This document shows, in pieces, positions 15,527 to 23,258 of a stretch of 23,258 nt of DNA (within the stretch, counting starts at the first letter, position 1; each line of letters opens with the position of its first letter). The notes beneath the pieces were generated by a model, which was given only the letters and a program-made list of their open reading frames with translations, ran no database searches and was not told where the DNA came from. The translations under genes were made by a program, and so were the position numbers. The DNA is taken from contig FMBT01000471.1 of NCBI GenBank assembly GCA_900095095.1, positions 1 through 23,258 on the forward strand. Direction: 5' to 3'. The DNA comes from Fragilariopsis cylindrus CCMP1102. Taxonomy: Eukaryota > Bacillariophyta > Bacillariophyceae > Bacillariales > Bacillariaceae.

Positions 15527-17519
15527 TCATCGTATTCGGTTTTGTGTTGCCTCCACTATTTCACGGACATCTGTTGGATACACAGGAAGAGTCGTCGGTC
15601 GACGATCGTCGCCGTCAGCAGCATCGGTAGCTCCTTGCCTCTCTACTGGTTCCTTTCGTTCTATCATTATTTCTATTGGACTTCCATTACAAATCAAACC
15701 AGGTGTAGGTGTTTGTTTAAGAACGATCCTATCGACCTCTTCTCTTCTTGTTACTTCAGCATTATTTGCTGATACTGGACGGGCTTTAATAGTAACGGGA
15801 CCAACATATGCGAAAGTTCCAGGCGTGTTTGTAAGTTTTGAAACAATTCTACTACGATCTTTGTCGTTACGATACCGTTGTTCTGGCAAATACACTCCAC
15901 CAGTGGTACAAGTACTTGAAGCAGTAGTATCCGTAGCTGCCATCGTACTTGTTGAAGGATTCTCTAATAACGCATCTAAAGCAAATTCTGCACATGATTG
16001 TCCGACACAAATACGAAAACTATCATGACATTGAACGATCGAAGTCATCTGTTGGTGGGTTGTGGTACTGATACTACCATTAGTAGCAGTAGAAGAGTCC
16101 GACACCTCCGCCTCTGTTATGACGTCAATTCTCATTGCATGCGTCTCGCCGCAATCTCCTTCCCCGCTGCTCGATGATGATGATGATGATAGCTTTCGCA
16201 TAGCAAAATCTGTTGCAAGGACGAGAGGTTCTGAAAAGTCTGCTAAGAATTTAGAGAATTTACGTGATCTCCACCAATTTCGTGGTATTAAATCGACTAA
16301 TAATCCCAACATATCATTCCATATTTCCGGTGCAGTTCCCATAGCAGATGATGATGAACCAGTAATCGATAATTCTTTTCCAACAGTTACTGCTTCTGGA
16401 AATGGCCATGCAAAAACTTTTTGTGTTCCAACTCTTGTTTTTGCTTTATCATTATCGTCCTTGTTCCAGGAAGAATTGTTGTCGTTGTCATTATTGTCGT
16501 CGTCGTCGTCGTCTTCGTTATTAATGAAGAAATCGACTTTACCTAATAACCGTCCAGATAAATCATCAAATCGTGTCCGTATACCCTTTTCGAACATAAC
16601 CATATCATCACCGAATCCTAAATTAGTGATGTACAAATTCACTGTGCCAGATCCACCTAAACCTTTAGTAAAGTAATTAAATCGTACATCCTTTACTACT
16701 GCCTGTTTGGCTGTGGCTGTCGTCGTAGCTGTAGCTGTTGCAGCTACAGCTGCTTCCATTGCTAACACATTCGACATTCCTGGAAATGCACCAGCAGCAA
16801 GTATAGCCGTTGTACCTGATTCGATAGCAGATTGATGCCGTTCCAGAGATGATTCTAAAAATTCCACCGGATCAGAAACATCAACATACACTGGAATTTT
16901 ATGATCGATACAAGCATCTAATACAGTCGGTAATCTTTCTGAATATGGACCGGCAGTATGAATAACACATGAAACTGGTATATTGCTATTCATATCATTG
17001 TTGGATGATGATAATGATGATGAGCCTCCTAAAAGGATATTATCTAAAGCTCCTTTTTGCCAAATATCGGGACAGTACTGGTACGTAATTTTTGGTGAAC
17101 CGTTGTTCGATCCTTCATTATCATCTTCCCATAATGATAATAGATCTTCTATTTCTTGTAAAGCCGCTTGAAAGTATTTATTTTCGTTGCCATTTTTTCC
17201 TTCTTCTGGTCGTCTTCTTCCCACCAATATAATTTCACATTGTTCTATCACTGATGACGACGACGTCGGACGACGACGACGATAACCGATGTGATAAATG
17301 AGCAGCGACAGCTGTTCCAATCTTACCGGTACCACCAAGGACTACAAATTTATACGGAGTATCGATTTGAAGTTGTCCCGTCGTGGTTGTTGCTTTGGGA
17401 AGAGGAGCAGTTAAAGCTGTTACTGTGTTGATGTCAACAATAATATGACAAGCACAGAATAAGATGACGAACAACCAGCACGGATGCGGTATGGTCGTCC
17501 CTATCGTTCTTTCTATCAT
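15527..17519 (-). CDS. Saccharopine-dehydrogenase-like NAD(P)-binding reductase, one frameshift
   Basis: The N-terminal part (ATG 17519; an upstream in-frame ATG lies at 17699) starts with a signal-like helix (HPCWLFVILFCACHIIVDI), then the Rossmann strand and loop FVVLGGTGKIGTAVAAHL. Within a TCG/GTC microsatellite (about 17255-17290) the frame changes. The long second frame continues QCEIILVGRRRP, VSCVIHTAGPYSERLPTVLD, ACIDHKIPVYVDVSD, SGTTAILAAGAFPGMSNVLA and FNYFTKGLGGSGTVNLYIT, then KVFAWPFPEAVTVGK and down to TAG/TGA near 15527. GGTGKIG, HTAGPYS and the VDVSD helix are hallmarks of saccharopine dehydrogenase-type oxidoreductases. The true substrate is unknown and need not be saccharopine. 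D-, N-, S- and T-rich inserts reflect triplet repeats. The long C-terminal half after residue 400 is poorly conserved in appearance. The N-terminal signal suggests ER entry or plastid routing. Confidence 0.75.
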
Positions 17520-18126
17520 CGTACAATACTCTGAACAAAAAAAAGCACACAACTTCTTTCGCAAACCGCTTCTACTACAGCTATAATGATAGCTTTTATC
17601 TGGTAGACCTTCGAAGTAATGGAAAGTATTACCCCTGGTGATGGCGGGGTTTACAAAACGCAATGGTACTGTACTGTAGATTGAAGATCTTGATGGCATG
17701 TGACAGTTTTTGTACAGAAGATATTTTTTTAAAAATCTGACTCTTTCCTATTTTTTCGATTTCTGCCTCGTAACCATTCAAATTTTGTTGTGTGAAAACT
17801 CTCGCGGAAGGTTTATTTAGCTGAAAGCAAATCACAAAAAGCTCGTATTACATACAGCCACCCATTGGCATTTTTAAGCACACTGGTTGATTTGATCGCG
17901 CGAGTAAGGTTTATTTAGTACTTATTTTTCATAAGTAAAAACGCATTTTTTGAATACTTACGGAAAGTCACCTAAGAGCGAGGTTTTTATCCGTTGGCGA
18001 TCTATGAAAGAAAACTAGCTTTTCACGTGCTTTATTTTTATGTATTTCGATCACAAAACACATAAATACGGTACAACATAAAAAAATAAACAAGAAATAC
18101 AGTTTCAAAAAGTAAATAAAACGACA
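17520..18126. other. Divergent promoter region
   Basis: It lies between the reductase (minus) and the secreted-protein gene (plus). A possible 60-codon upstream extension of the reductase occupies 17520-17699. The sequence AAGGTTTATTTAG occurs twice, near 17808 and 17906. TACTTAT/ATAAGTA (17919-17937) forms a 7-bp inverted repeat. Shared regulatory elements are possible but unproven. Confidence 0.45.
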
Positions 18127-19339
18127 ATGATGACGACAATGAATATTATTAGCTTCGCATTAGCAGTTCTAAGCGCAACACTTGCTGTGACCAATGCGTC
18201 CATTAGCGAACAACAACTCAGTAGTGTAAGCATCCCTGCCACCTCCCGAATTGGAAATCGTTTGATGTCCAAAGCTCGTCGTTTGGAACAAAACGGTGAT
18301 GATGCCTATTCCTATTCTTGGGTCAAAGATTATTCCATCAAATTCAATAGTTGTCATACAACATTTGAATTCCGTGCTGATGGTGGGTCCAACTCTGAAG
18401 ATGGAGAAGATTCAGCTCCCGTCGAGAGTATGCGATTGGTTAGCTTTAAACTCTGTCCTACCAGTAAGGATGAGACGCTCGGTCAGTACGACATGATGTC
18501 ATCGTGTGGAACTTGCCGAAACGGTGCCGAGTACTTGGTCGAGATGAGAGAGTTTTTAGAAGCATACCTCGAATTCCAAATGACCCAAAAAGAATACAAC
18601 TGCGAAATGGTCAAAGAGAACTGCGGATGTGAAGACGATGATCAATACGACGACGATCAGACGTGTTATGCTACCTGTTACGCAGCCGCTGGATTAGACT
18701 ATTGTGACGAATATGACAGCAACGACGGTGATGACAACAACGATTATGAATTTGATCTTTACGAACATCTTGAATGCGAAAATGTAATGGACAACGATGA
18801 TGATTCAAATAATGCTCGTCTATATGTTGGTGCGTATTGTTCCAGCAACGGAAATAACATTTACCTCGGTGAGTTTACAGATCGGCAATGTACTCAAAAA
18901 GCCGAGGAAGGCTCGTACTATGCATTGTTTGGTCAACAACTTCCCTACCAGGATACTTCGATTGTTGACTACAACAAATGTTTATCGTGCTTAGAACCTG
19001 CCGAATACGACGACGATGCCAACAATGATAATGAAGATGGAGATCAAGTTCGTGAATCTGTGAAGAACTTTACGACCGATCCGCCAAGTGTGAACAAAAT
19101 CTGGCAGACGGTGTTACCTATTCGAAGTCCAACGGAGCTTGTGACTACATGCAAACATGCTACCACTTGCCGAGAGAGTTGCCACAGGAAAATCTGGTCG
19201 TACTGCCTCTACATTCTTTGCAGGGTTATTCTTTATGTCCACCGTGGGAGTCACGGCGTGGGCAGTAATGCTGTACCGTAAACTTGAAGGAAGTAGTGGG
19301 GCAGTCGGTCTCAGTTCGCAGGACGGGGAAGTAGCATAA
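18127..19339 (+). CDS. Acidic Cys-rich secreted or surface protein with C-terminal membrane anchor, two frameshifts
   Basis: ATG at 18127. Residues 1-24 are a signal peptide (MNIISFALAVLSATLAVTNA). The lumenal part is acidic and Cys-rich (SCGTCRNGAEYLVEMREFLE, NCEMVKENCGCEDD, CYATCYAAAGLDYCDEYDSN, YVGAYCSSNGNNIYLGEFTD, YNKCLSCLEP). The uninterrupted frame ends at 19281, but from about 19055 the protein-like frame is different (CEELYDRSAKCEQNLADGV, SNGACDYMQTCYH). From about 19160 it is different again (SGRTASTFFAGLFFMSTVGV, TAWAVMLYRKLEGSSGAV), ending at TAA 19339. The YDRSAKCE block plus a membrane helix and short cytoplasmic tail form a layout I associate with diatom secretory-pathway proteins of unknown function. 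Each step is a one-base loss. The frame-1 ending 19056-19281 lacks these features and is probably an artefact of the shift. Confidence 0.65.
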
Positions 19340-19571
19340 GGCGCAATTGGTAGAGTAGATCCGATTCTTTTACATATAATGTATTTTGACAGTAGTTACA
19401 ATAATAATGGATTATGATAATAATAATAGTTATATTTATAGGTCAAAATTGTGACGTGACATGCATAGCTATCCTATATATTTAGAACACACATGTATTA
19501 TTTAAACCAACCGCTCCTTTTTTCTACCTTTTATTATAGTTCCAATCCTGCTTCGTTTTCATTTTCATTTT
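19340..19571. other. AT-rich gap between convergent genes
   Basis: Non-coding, with ATAATAATAG-type runs near 19410-19440. Nothing else is seen. Confidence 0.4.
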
Positions 19572-20116
19572 CTATTTATTACCACTACCGTTATTAGTAA
19601 GAGTAGAAGATGTTATCTTACTATAACTTTTATAACCCAAGTATGTAATGAATAACCAAACAATTGATATACCTAATGTGATACAACTCCAACCAACATC
19701 AGCACCACATGATACATGAGCACACATATTTAAATTGGATGCAAAATACCAAAGAATATTATTAGAATTATAGATATAAAACAAAACAAAATTGATAATA
19801 TTGTATGAATCCGTATAAATTGAATCCATTGACTTCTTCTTTGTTTTGTTACGTCTTGCTGCTGTTGCTGTTGCTGCTGTTGCTGTCCTCCATCTTCGTT
19901 ATCATTCTCATTGTTATTACTATCATTATCACTGTCACATTCGTCTTCAATTCCATACGAGGATGTCTTGCGATGAAAATTATAGATACAAATTGATAAA
20001 CCGATTGCTGATAATGAATTAAATAAAACAAGTATAGCACTACCCCATCGTGGTGTATCACCTCTTGTCACAATAGGTGAAATTATATATGCAAGGAATG
20101 CAGCAAATGCAACCAT
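19572..20116 (-). CDS. Four-helix membrane protein with a polyglutamine loop, one frameshift
   Basis: The ATG at 20116 starts inside an open frame that continues upstream to about 20190 (..GDLFKLIIPIGWS), so a 5' exon is likely. Hydrophobic helices are MVAFAAFLAYIISPIV and WGSAILVLFNSLSAIGLSIC. An acidic/Gln-rich loop follows (ECDSDNDSNNNENDNED, then ten Gln), then FIRIHTILSILFCFISIILI. Near 19755 the frame changes and the last part reads ILWYFASNLNMCAHVSCGAD, VGWSCITLGISIVWLFITYL and a polar tail ending at 19572. The CAHVSCGADVGWS..LGI ending before the last helix gives a tetraspan-like layout. I do not recognise the family. Both pieces are needed for a four-helix topology, so the break is probably an indel rather than two genes. 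Confidence 0.55.
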
Positions 20117-20358
20117 TGACCATCCTATCGGTATAATTAATTTAAATAAATCACCAATCGTTATATCATTGGTGTTGATCCTGCTCCTGCTCCCTTATTT
20201 GAAGGATAGCAAAAACAACAACATACACATACATTTTTTGTCGAGAAACGTCATGGTGTTACTAAATTATAAATAGAAAATTTCCTCTGTTCTAAACAAG
20301 ATCACTGACAGCCAACCCTTCTATGGTTTCGTCTTTTTGTCGTCTTTTGTTATTGTAG

Positions 20359-20441
20359 TGTCTTTACATTTAGCATGTTATGTTTTATGTCATGTCATGT
20401 CGTCTTTCTAATGTAGTCTTACTAAAGTTTAGTATGTTGGC
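20359..20441 (+). repeat. Direct repeat, left copy
   Basis: Pairs with 20850-20919. Both share TGTCTTTA.ATTTAGCATGTT followed by ATGTTTTATGTCATGTCATG, then CCGTCTT or TCGTCTT, TAATGTA and AGTATGTTGGC. The left copy has a roughly 13-base insertion. The copies are about 410 bases apart. Confidence 0.7.
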
Positions 20442-20849
20442 TGTCTTTTTTCGTAGATGCCATGATGCATGCATCGCGTGCGTCTCGAGTTAGTACACGT
20501 TAGAGAAAATCTTTTTCCGAGATTAAAAGGACACGGTTTTCGATTTTTTTTTTTTAATATCAATTTTTGCTGATTAGTAAGAACAGTTATTCGTACGAAA
20601 ATCAGTGTACTTTTTCATGTACTGGTACTATGTTTGGGAAAAAAAAATACATCGATTGAAATGCCAGTACATGAAATAACCTAACCAAATATCGGTGGAG
20701 GTCGTCGTTGTTAGAATTATGTAATAGATGAGGTTGGACGTTGGTAGAAGAAATTATTGTTGATTTTTACTAGGATGATACCATGCAATAATGTGTCCAT
20801 CTCGAGTAGAAGGAATACATTGGTTAATTTAAGCTATTTTATACTATAC

Positions 20850-20919
20850 TGTCTTTATATTTAGCATGTTATGTTTTATGTCATGTCATGCCGTCTTATA
20901 ATGTACTAGTATGTTGGCC
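20850..20919 (+). repeat. Direct repeat, right copy
   Basis: Counterpart of 20359-20441. It ends a few bases before the 3' end of the gene on the opposite strand, so it lies in that gene's 3' flank. Confidence 0.7.
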
Positions 20920-20925
20920 AAATCT

Positions 20926-21552
20926 TTAGAATTTAGTGCTGGCTGGCTGTGTGCCTGCCTGACTGAGTGACCGATTGATTGAATGCGGTGCCAGTGCACA
21001 CAACAGCAGCAACCATTCCGCTTGAGACGCGGCCATCGCCCTTGGCGTCTGCGCTACGCCATGATTCTTGTTTTCAAAGCCTACTGGAATTGCCCCAGAT
21101 CCTAACATTTTCAAGACGAACAATAGACCAATCACGCCACCTGTAACTCCTGCAATAGTCATTGTTCTCGACCTTTGTTCAGAATCGACAGTCATACTAG
21201 GTTCCCCCTCCTGGAAATTGATTGTTTGTTCTTGACCAATGAGCACTCCCCTGGAGTCGTAGATCTTGCGGTTGACTTTGTAGACACGACGCTTGTCGAA
21301 TGGAAGACAACAAACAATAATCGATGGGATCCAACCGCATAACAAACAAACTATGCCACTAGCAATTCCAGATTCAGTACCGAAGTGGACGTTGGAACCC
21401 CATACGCCACCCCCTGCGACGCTTCCGGGAGGGGCTACTTGTACATTTGCTTTAACCGCCACCGCCTGCAAAACACAAGGGTCACCAATGTCCGTCACTT
21501 CGACCAGTTGTAATCCTTCTTCCACTTGGTTAATTTTAGAGTACTTGGTCAT
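20926..21552 (-). CDS. Small membrane protein of unknown function
   Basis: ATG at 21552 in a good context (GAAAACATGACC), 208 residues. After a soluble N terminus (MTKYSKINQVEEGLQLVEV, VGDPC-like IGDPCVLQAV and a Gly-rich segment), hydrophobic segments lie at about 62-83 (ASGIVCLLCGWIPSIIVCCL) and 130-153 (TIAGVTGGVIGLLFVLKMLG). Between them is a basic/beta-looking part (DKRRVYKVNRKIYDSRGVLI). The C-terminal 50 residues are encoded by GCTGGCTGG/GCCTGCCTG-type repeats and look unconserved, so the native end may differ. Base composition is more balanced than in neighbouring AT-rich genes, as in the membrane gene at 7775-8713. No family is recognised. Confidence 0.6.
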   Translation of the reverse strand: MTKYSKINQVEEGLQLVEVTDIGDPCVLQAVAVKANVQVAPPGSVAGGGVWGSNVHFGTESGIASGIVCLLCGWIPSIIVCCLPFDKRRVYKVNRKIYDSRGVLIGQEQTINFQEGEPSMTVDSEQRSRTMTIAGVTGGVIGLLFVLKMLGSGAIPVGFENKNHGVAQTPRAMAASQAEWLLLLCALAPHSINRSLSQAGTQPASTKF

Positions 21553-22196
21553 GTTTTCAATCTTGCGTGCTTGTATGTTGATGGGTTGATTAATTAGCCT
21601 GGTGCAGCTACTTTTCTTGTTCTTTTTTCGTAACGTTGAGGAGCAGCGCGGCGGCTTTTAAATAACAAGTTATATATAGTAGATTTTGAAGTTAGGATGT
21701 ATTGTTGTTTGATATTGAGTGTTTTCTTTTTTTTGGCTTTTGAACTTGAACGAATTGTAAATTATGAGATCAGTGTTGTATCGATCAAATTTACCTTAAT
21801 GTGTGTGTGGTGTGTTTTGTATTGATCGGTGCTAACAAGTACACAAACAGGTTGAATAATTGGTGATGATCTTTCATTTTGACACCGCGAGACAATGTGA
21901 AAGTGTGAAAGCGCGAAAGCATGAAAGTGTGAAAGTGTGAAGTGTGAAAGTGTGAAAGTATCATTACTATTGCCGTCCTGTTGGTTGTTACCGGTATGGT
22001 TGTATCTGCCTGCTGCGTGCGAGCATTACAATAAGAATGCAGATGAGAAACGAGGTGCTATTTACTATAGCTAAGATAGAAAGGGACATTTGTACGGATA
22101 ATGACCTGCCTCTTATTGAACTGGGACTGGATGGTAAGATACTACATTTTTCAGTAAAAGACATAATATTACAGAAACAAAAACAAAAACAAACAG
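21553..22196. other. Gap with a GTGAAAGT minisatellite and a doubtful upstream ORF
   Basis: It contains the 8-bp minisatellite at 21896-21958. An ORF at 22037-22297 (86 codons, MQMRNEVLFTIAKIERDICT..) overlaps the next gene in another frame. Its first 50 residues look protein-like, its end does not. It could be an upstream ORF, a 5' exon, or chance. Confidence 0.4.
21896..21958. repeat. TGTGAAAG minisatellite, about eight units
   Basis: Seven 8-base units and one 7-base unit of TGTGAAAG, with variants CGCGAAAG, CATGAAAG and TGTGAAG. Confidence 0.85.
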
Positions 22197-22526
22197 ATGA
22201 CTACCCAAGAATACGATCGTATGTTAGAGACCTTACGAGAGGTCAACACTTTATGTGCAAAAGCTCAAGGTCAGTATCATGCAGCAAATGGATATGAGGC
22301 AAAAGCAAATCATGCTGATCAAAAAGCAAAGTTTGGTGCTATGTGGAACTGGAAATGGATTGTTTGGGAAAAAATGAATAAGGCAAAAGATGCATCTAAT
22401 CAAGGAACTGAAGAATCGCGTCGTGCATTTAGTTTGATCCCCCGTGACAGACCTTGTCTCTTACGTGAACGTTATCCAGAAGAGATAGCAGGATTTGAAT
22501 TATATCTTTCACGCTACAACCTATAG
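22197..22526 (+). CDS. Small soluble protein of unknown function
   Basis: ATG at 22197 after an A-rich leader (AAACAG ATG ACT ACC), 109 residues to TAG at 22526. It begins MTTQEYDRMLETLREVNTLC, with helical character throughout. It has an Ala/Lys-rich middle (GYEAKANHADQKAKFGAMWN), a Trp cluster (WNWKWIVWEK) and a C terminus RPCLLRERYPEEIAGFELYL. There is no low complexity, signal peptide or membrane helix. The sequence looks like a real conserved protein, but I do not recognise a family. It converges with the FKBP gene on the opposite strand, only about 40 bases apart. Confidence 0.55.
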   Translation: MTTQEYDRMLETLREVNTLCAKAQGQYHAANGYEAKANHADQKAKFGAMWNWKWIVWEKMNKAKDASNQGTEESRRAFSLIPRDRPCLLRERYPEEIAGFELYLSRYNL

Positions 22527-22564
22527 TATTGATACTACTATTATTACTATAATTAAAATTATAA

Positions 22565-23119
22565 TTATTGAATCCTTGTTAATTTGACATCAAGTAAAAA
22601 ACTTTCATCGGGCACATCCATACGATTTTCCATTACTCTACGTATTCGTTGTTTCGGTCCAAATCAGTCGGTACTGGGTCCAGGAGATGTAACCATCATC
22701 ATTCAAACCATCCGTATATGCTATGATGGTGGAATTACGATTCGACGTATACCCCCCAATTTCATTCCCCGTATACCTTCATCGAGACCTGCAATTGCAC
22801 GTTGTTGTTGTTGCTGGTGTTGTTGTCCCCCATTTTGTTGCTGTTGTTGTTTCCGCCACCCACCACCACCTACTATAAAAATGAAAGGTACACCATCATT
22901 GTTTGATGAAGAATCAATAGAATATCCATTTGATCGTTTTAATACCCATTGAATATTAACACGTTTTCCTTCCGTTACTACTTCTCCTTCTCCTTTTCCT
23001 TCCCCTTCTTTTAAATCACGATAGGTAACACCAGAATCTAATCGAACAATCACAGCTGGCGAATCGACATCGTTTGGTAGTGGAGATGATATTTTTTCTC
23101 CTACTCCAGCACTTATCAT
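22565..23119 (-). CDS. FKBP-type peptidyl-prolyl cis-trans isomerase, frame changes near the C terminus
   Basis: ATG at 23119; the frame is open only about seven codons further upstream, so a targeting exon may lie beyond the window. The FKBP core is LDSGVTYRDLKEGEGKGEGE, VVTEGKRVNIQWVL, YSIDSSSNNDGVPFIFIVG, then IAGLDEGIRGMKLGGIRRIV and IPPS, where a stop occurs at 22721. In an FKBP one expects a further strand pair, and it is present in other frames. AYTDGLNDDGYIS follows directly (about 22675-22715), then GPKQRIRRVMENRMDVPDES and FLLDVKLTRIQ, ending with TAA at 22567-22565. A Gly/Gln insert (WRKQQQQQNGGQQHQQQQQ) interrupts the domain between two core strands. Members catalyse prolyl isomerisation; the ligand-binding aromatic residues are only partly recognisable. 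At least two frame changes separate the pieces. Confidence 0.72.
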
Positions 23120-23153
23120 AACAGATGCTTGATGTTACAGGGTCGTTAATATA

Positions 23154-23202
23154 ATGTTATTGTTATTGTTATTGTTAATGTTATTGTTATTGTTATTGTT
23201 AT
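23154..23202. repeat. TTATTG hexanucleotide repeat upstream of the FKBP gene
   Basis: About eight units of TTATTG with one ATG-type variant (TTAATG), lying 35-85 bases upstream of the FKBP start in its probable 5' region. Confidence 0.9.
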
Positions 23203-23258
23203 CGACATAGTCGTTTTCCGGTTAGTCGTCAGTATAGTACTAGCTGATGCTACCATCG

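Larger units (their letters stand above)
20117..20925. other. Gene-free stretch with diverged repeats
   Basis: No coding sequence is seen. It holds a direct repeat pair (20359-20441 and 20850-20919), an inverted pair GACAGCCAAC/GTTGGCTGTC (20307-20316, 20436-20445) and a 13-bp inverted repeat TTTCATGTACTGG/CCAGTACATGAAA (20613-20625, 20664-20676). Confidence 0.55.

Noticed and set aside
16062-16676. 204-codon plus-strand ORF
   Set aside because: It is antisense to the reductase frame, which carries the conserved motifs; its Ser/Asp runs mirror the repeats.

Overview
This looks like nuclear DNA of a eukaryotic alga, most likely a diatom (stramenopile). The sequence is AT-rich and full of microsatellites. 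Genes lie on both strands, with long AT-rich gaps and no bacterial-type operons or ribosome binding sites. Several proteins fit diatom families: a fasciclin-type membrane protein, an acidic Cys-rich secreted protein with a C-terminal membrane anchor, a NUDT6-like Nudix hydrolase, a short protein with an NGTY-type repeat, and a YqgF/RuvX-fold protein. Genus and species cannot be called from the sequence alone. No rRNA, convincing tRNA, CRISPR array or complete transposase/reverse transcriptase gene was found.

Layout. 1-1960: a less AT-rich, low-repeat block that reads on the minus strand. It carries a 64-codon ORF and a longer ORF that runs off the left edge, and may be the 5' part of a mobile element. 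2147-5338: a roughly 3.2 kb segment bounded by inverted repeats and holding a fasciclin-domain gene. 5648-7252: Nudix hydrolase. 7293-8713 (minus): an integral membrane protein followed by a decayed coiled-coil segment. 9277-10509: P-loop kinase-like protein with an unfamiliar N-terminal domain. 10578-11195: gene debris. 11434-12772 (minus): a zinc-binding plus SET-like gene with one probable intron. 13246-13347: 41-bp tandem repeats. 13843-14696: YqgF/RuvX-like gene broken in several places. 14954-15316: NGTY-type gene broken by an 8-bp duplication and at least one more shift. 15527-17519 (minus): saccharopine-dehydrogenase-like reductase with a frameshift. 18127-19339: secreted/membrane-anchored acidic protein with two frameshifts. 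19572-20116 (minus): four-helix membrane protein with a frameshift. 20926-21552 (minus): small membrane protein. 22197-22526: small soluble protein. 22565-23119 (minus): FKBP-type peptidyl-prolyl isomerase with frame changes.

The genes do not form an obvious pathway. Two features stand out. First, many genes change reading frame while the protein on each side of the break still reads well. This points either to uncorrected indels in the assembly or to recent gene inactivation, and mapped reads would decide between them. Second, several structures suggest mobile DNA: inverted repeats around the fasciclin gene, the left-edge ORF block, and a diverged 70-80 bp direct repeat pair near 20.4 and 20.9 kb.
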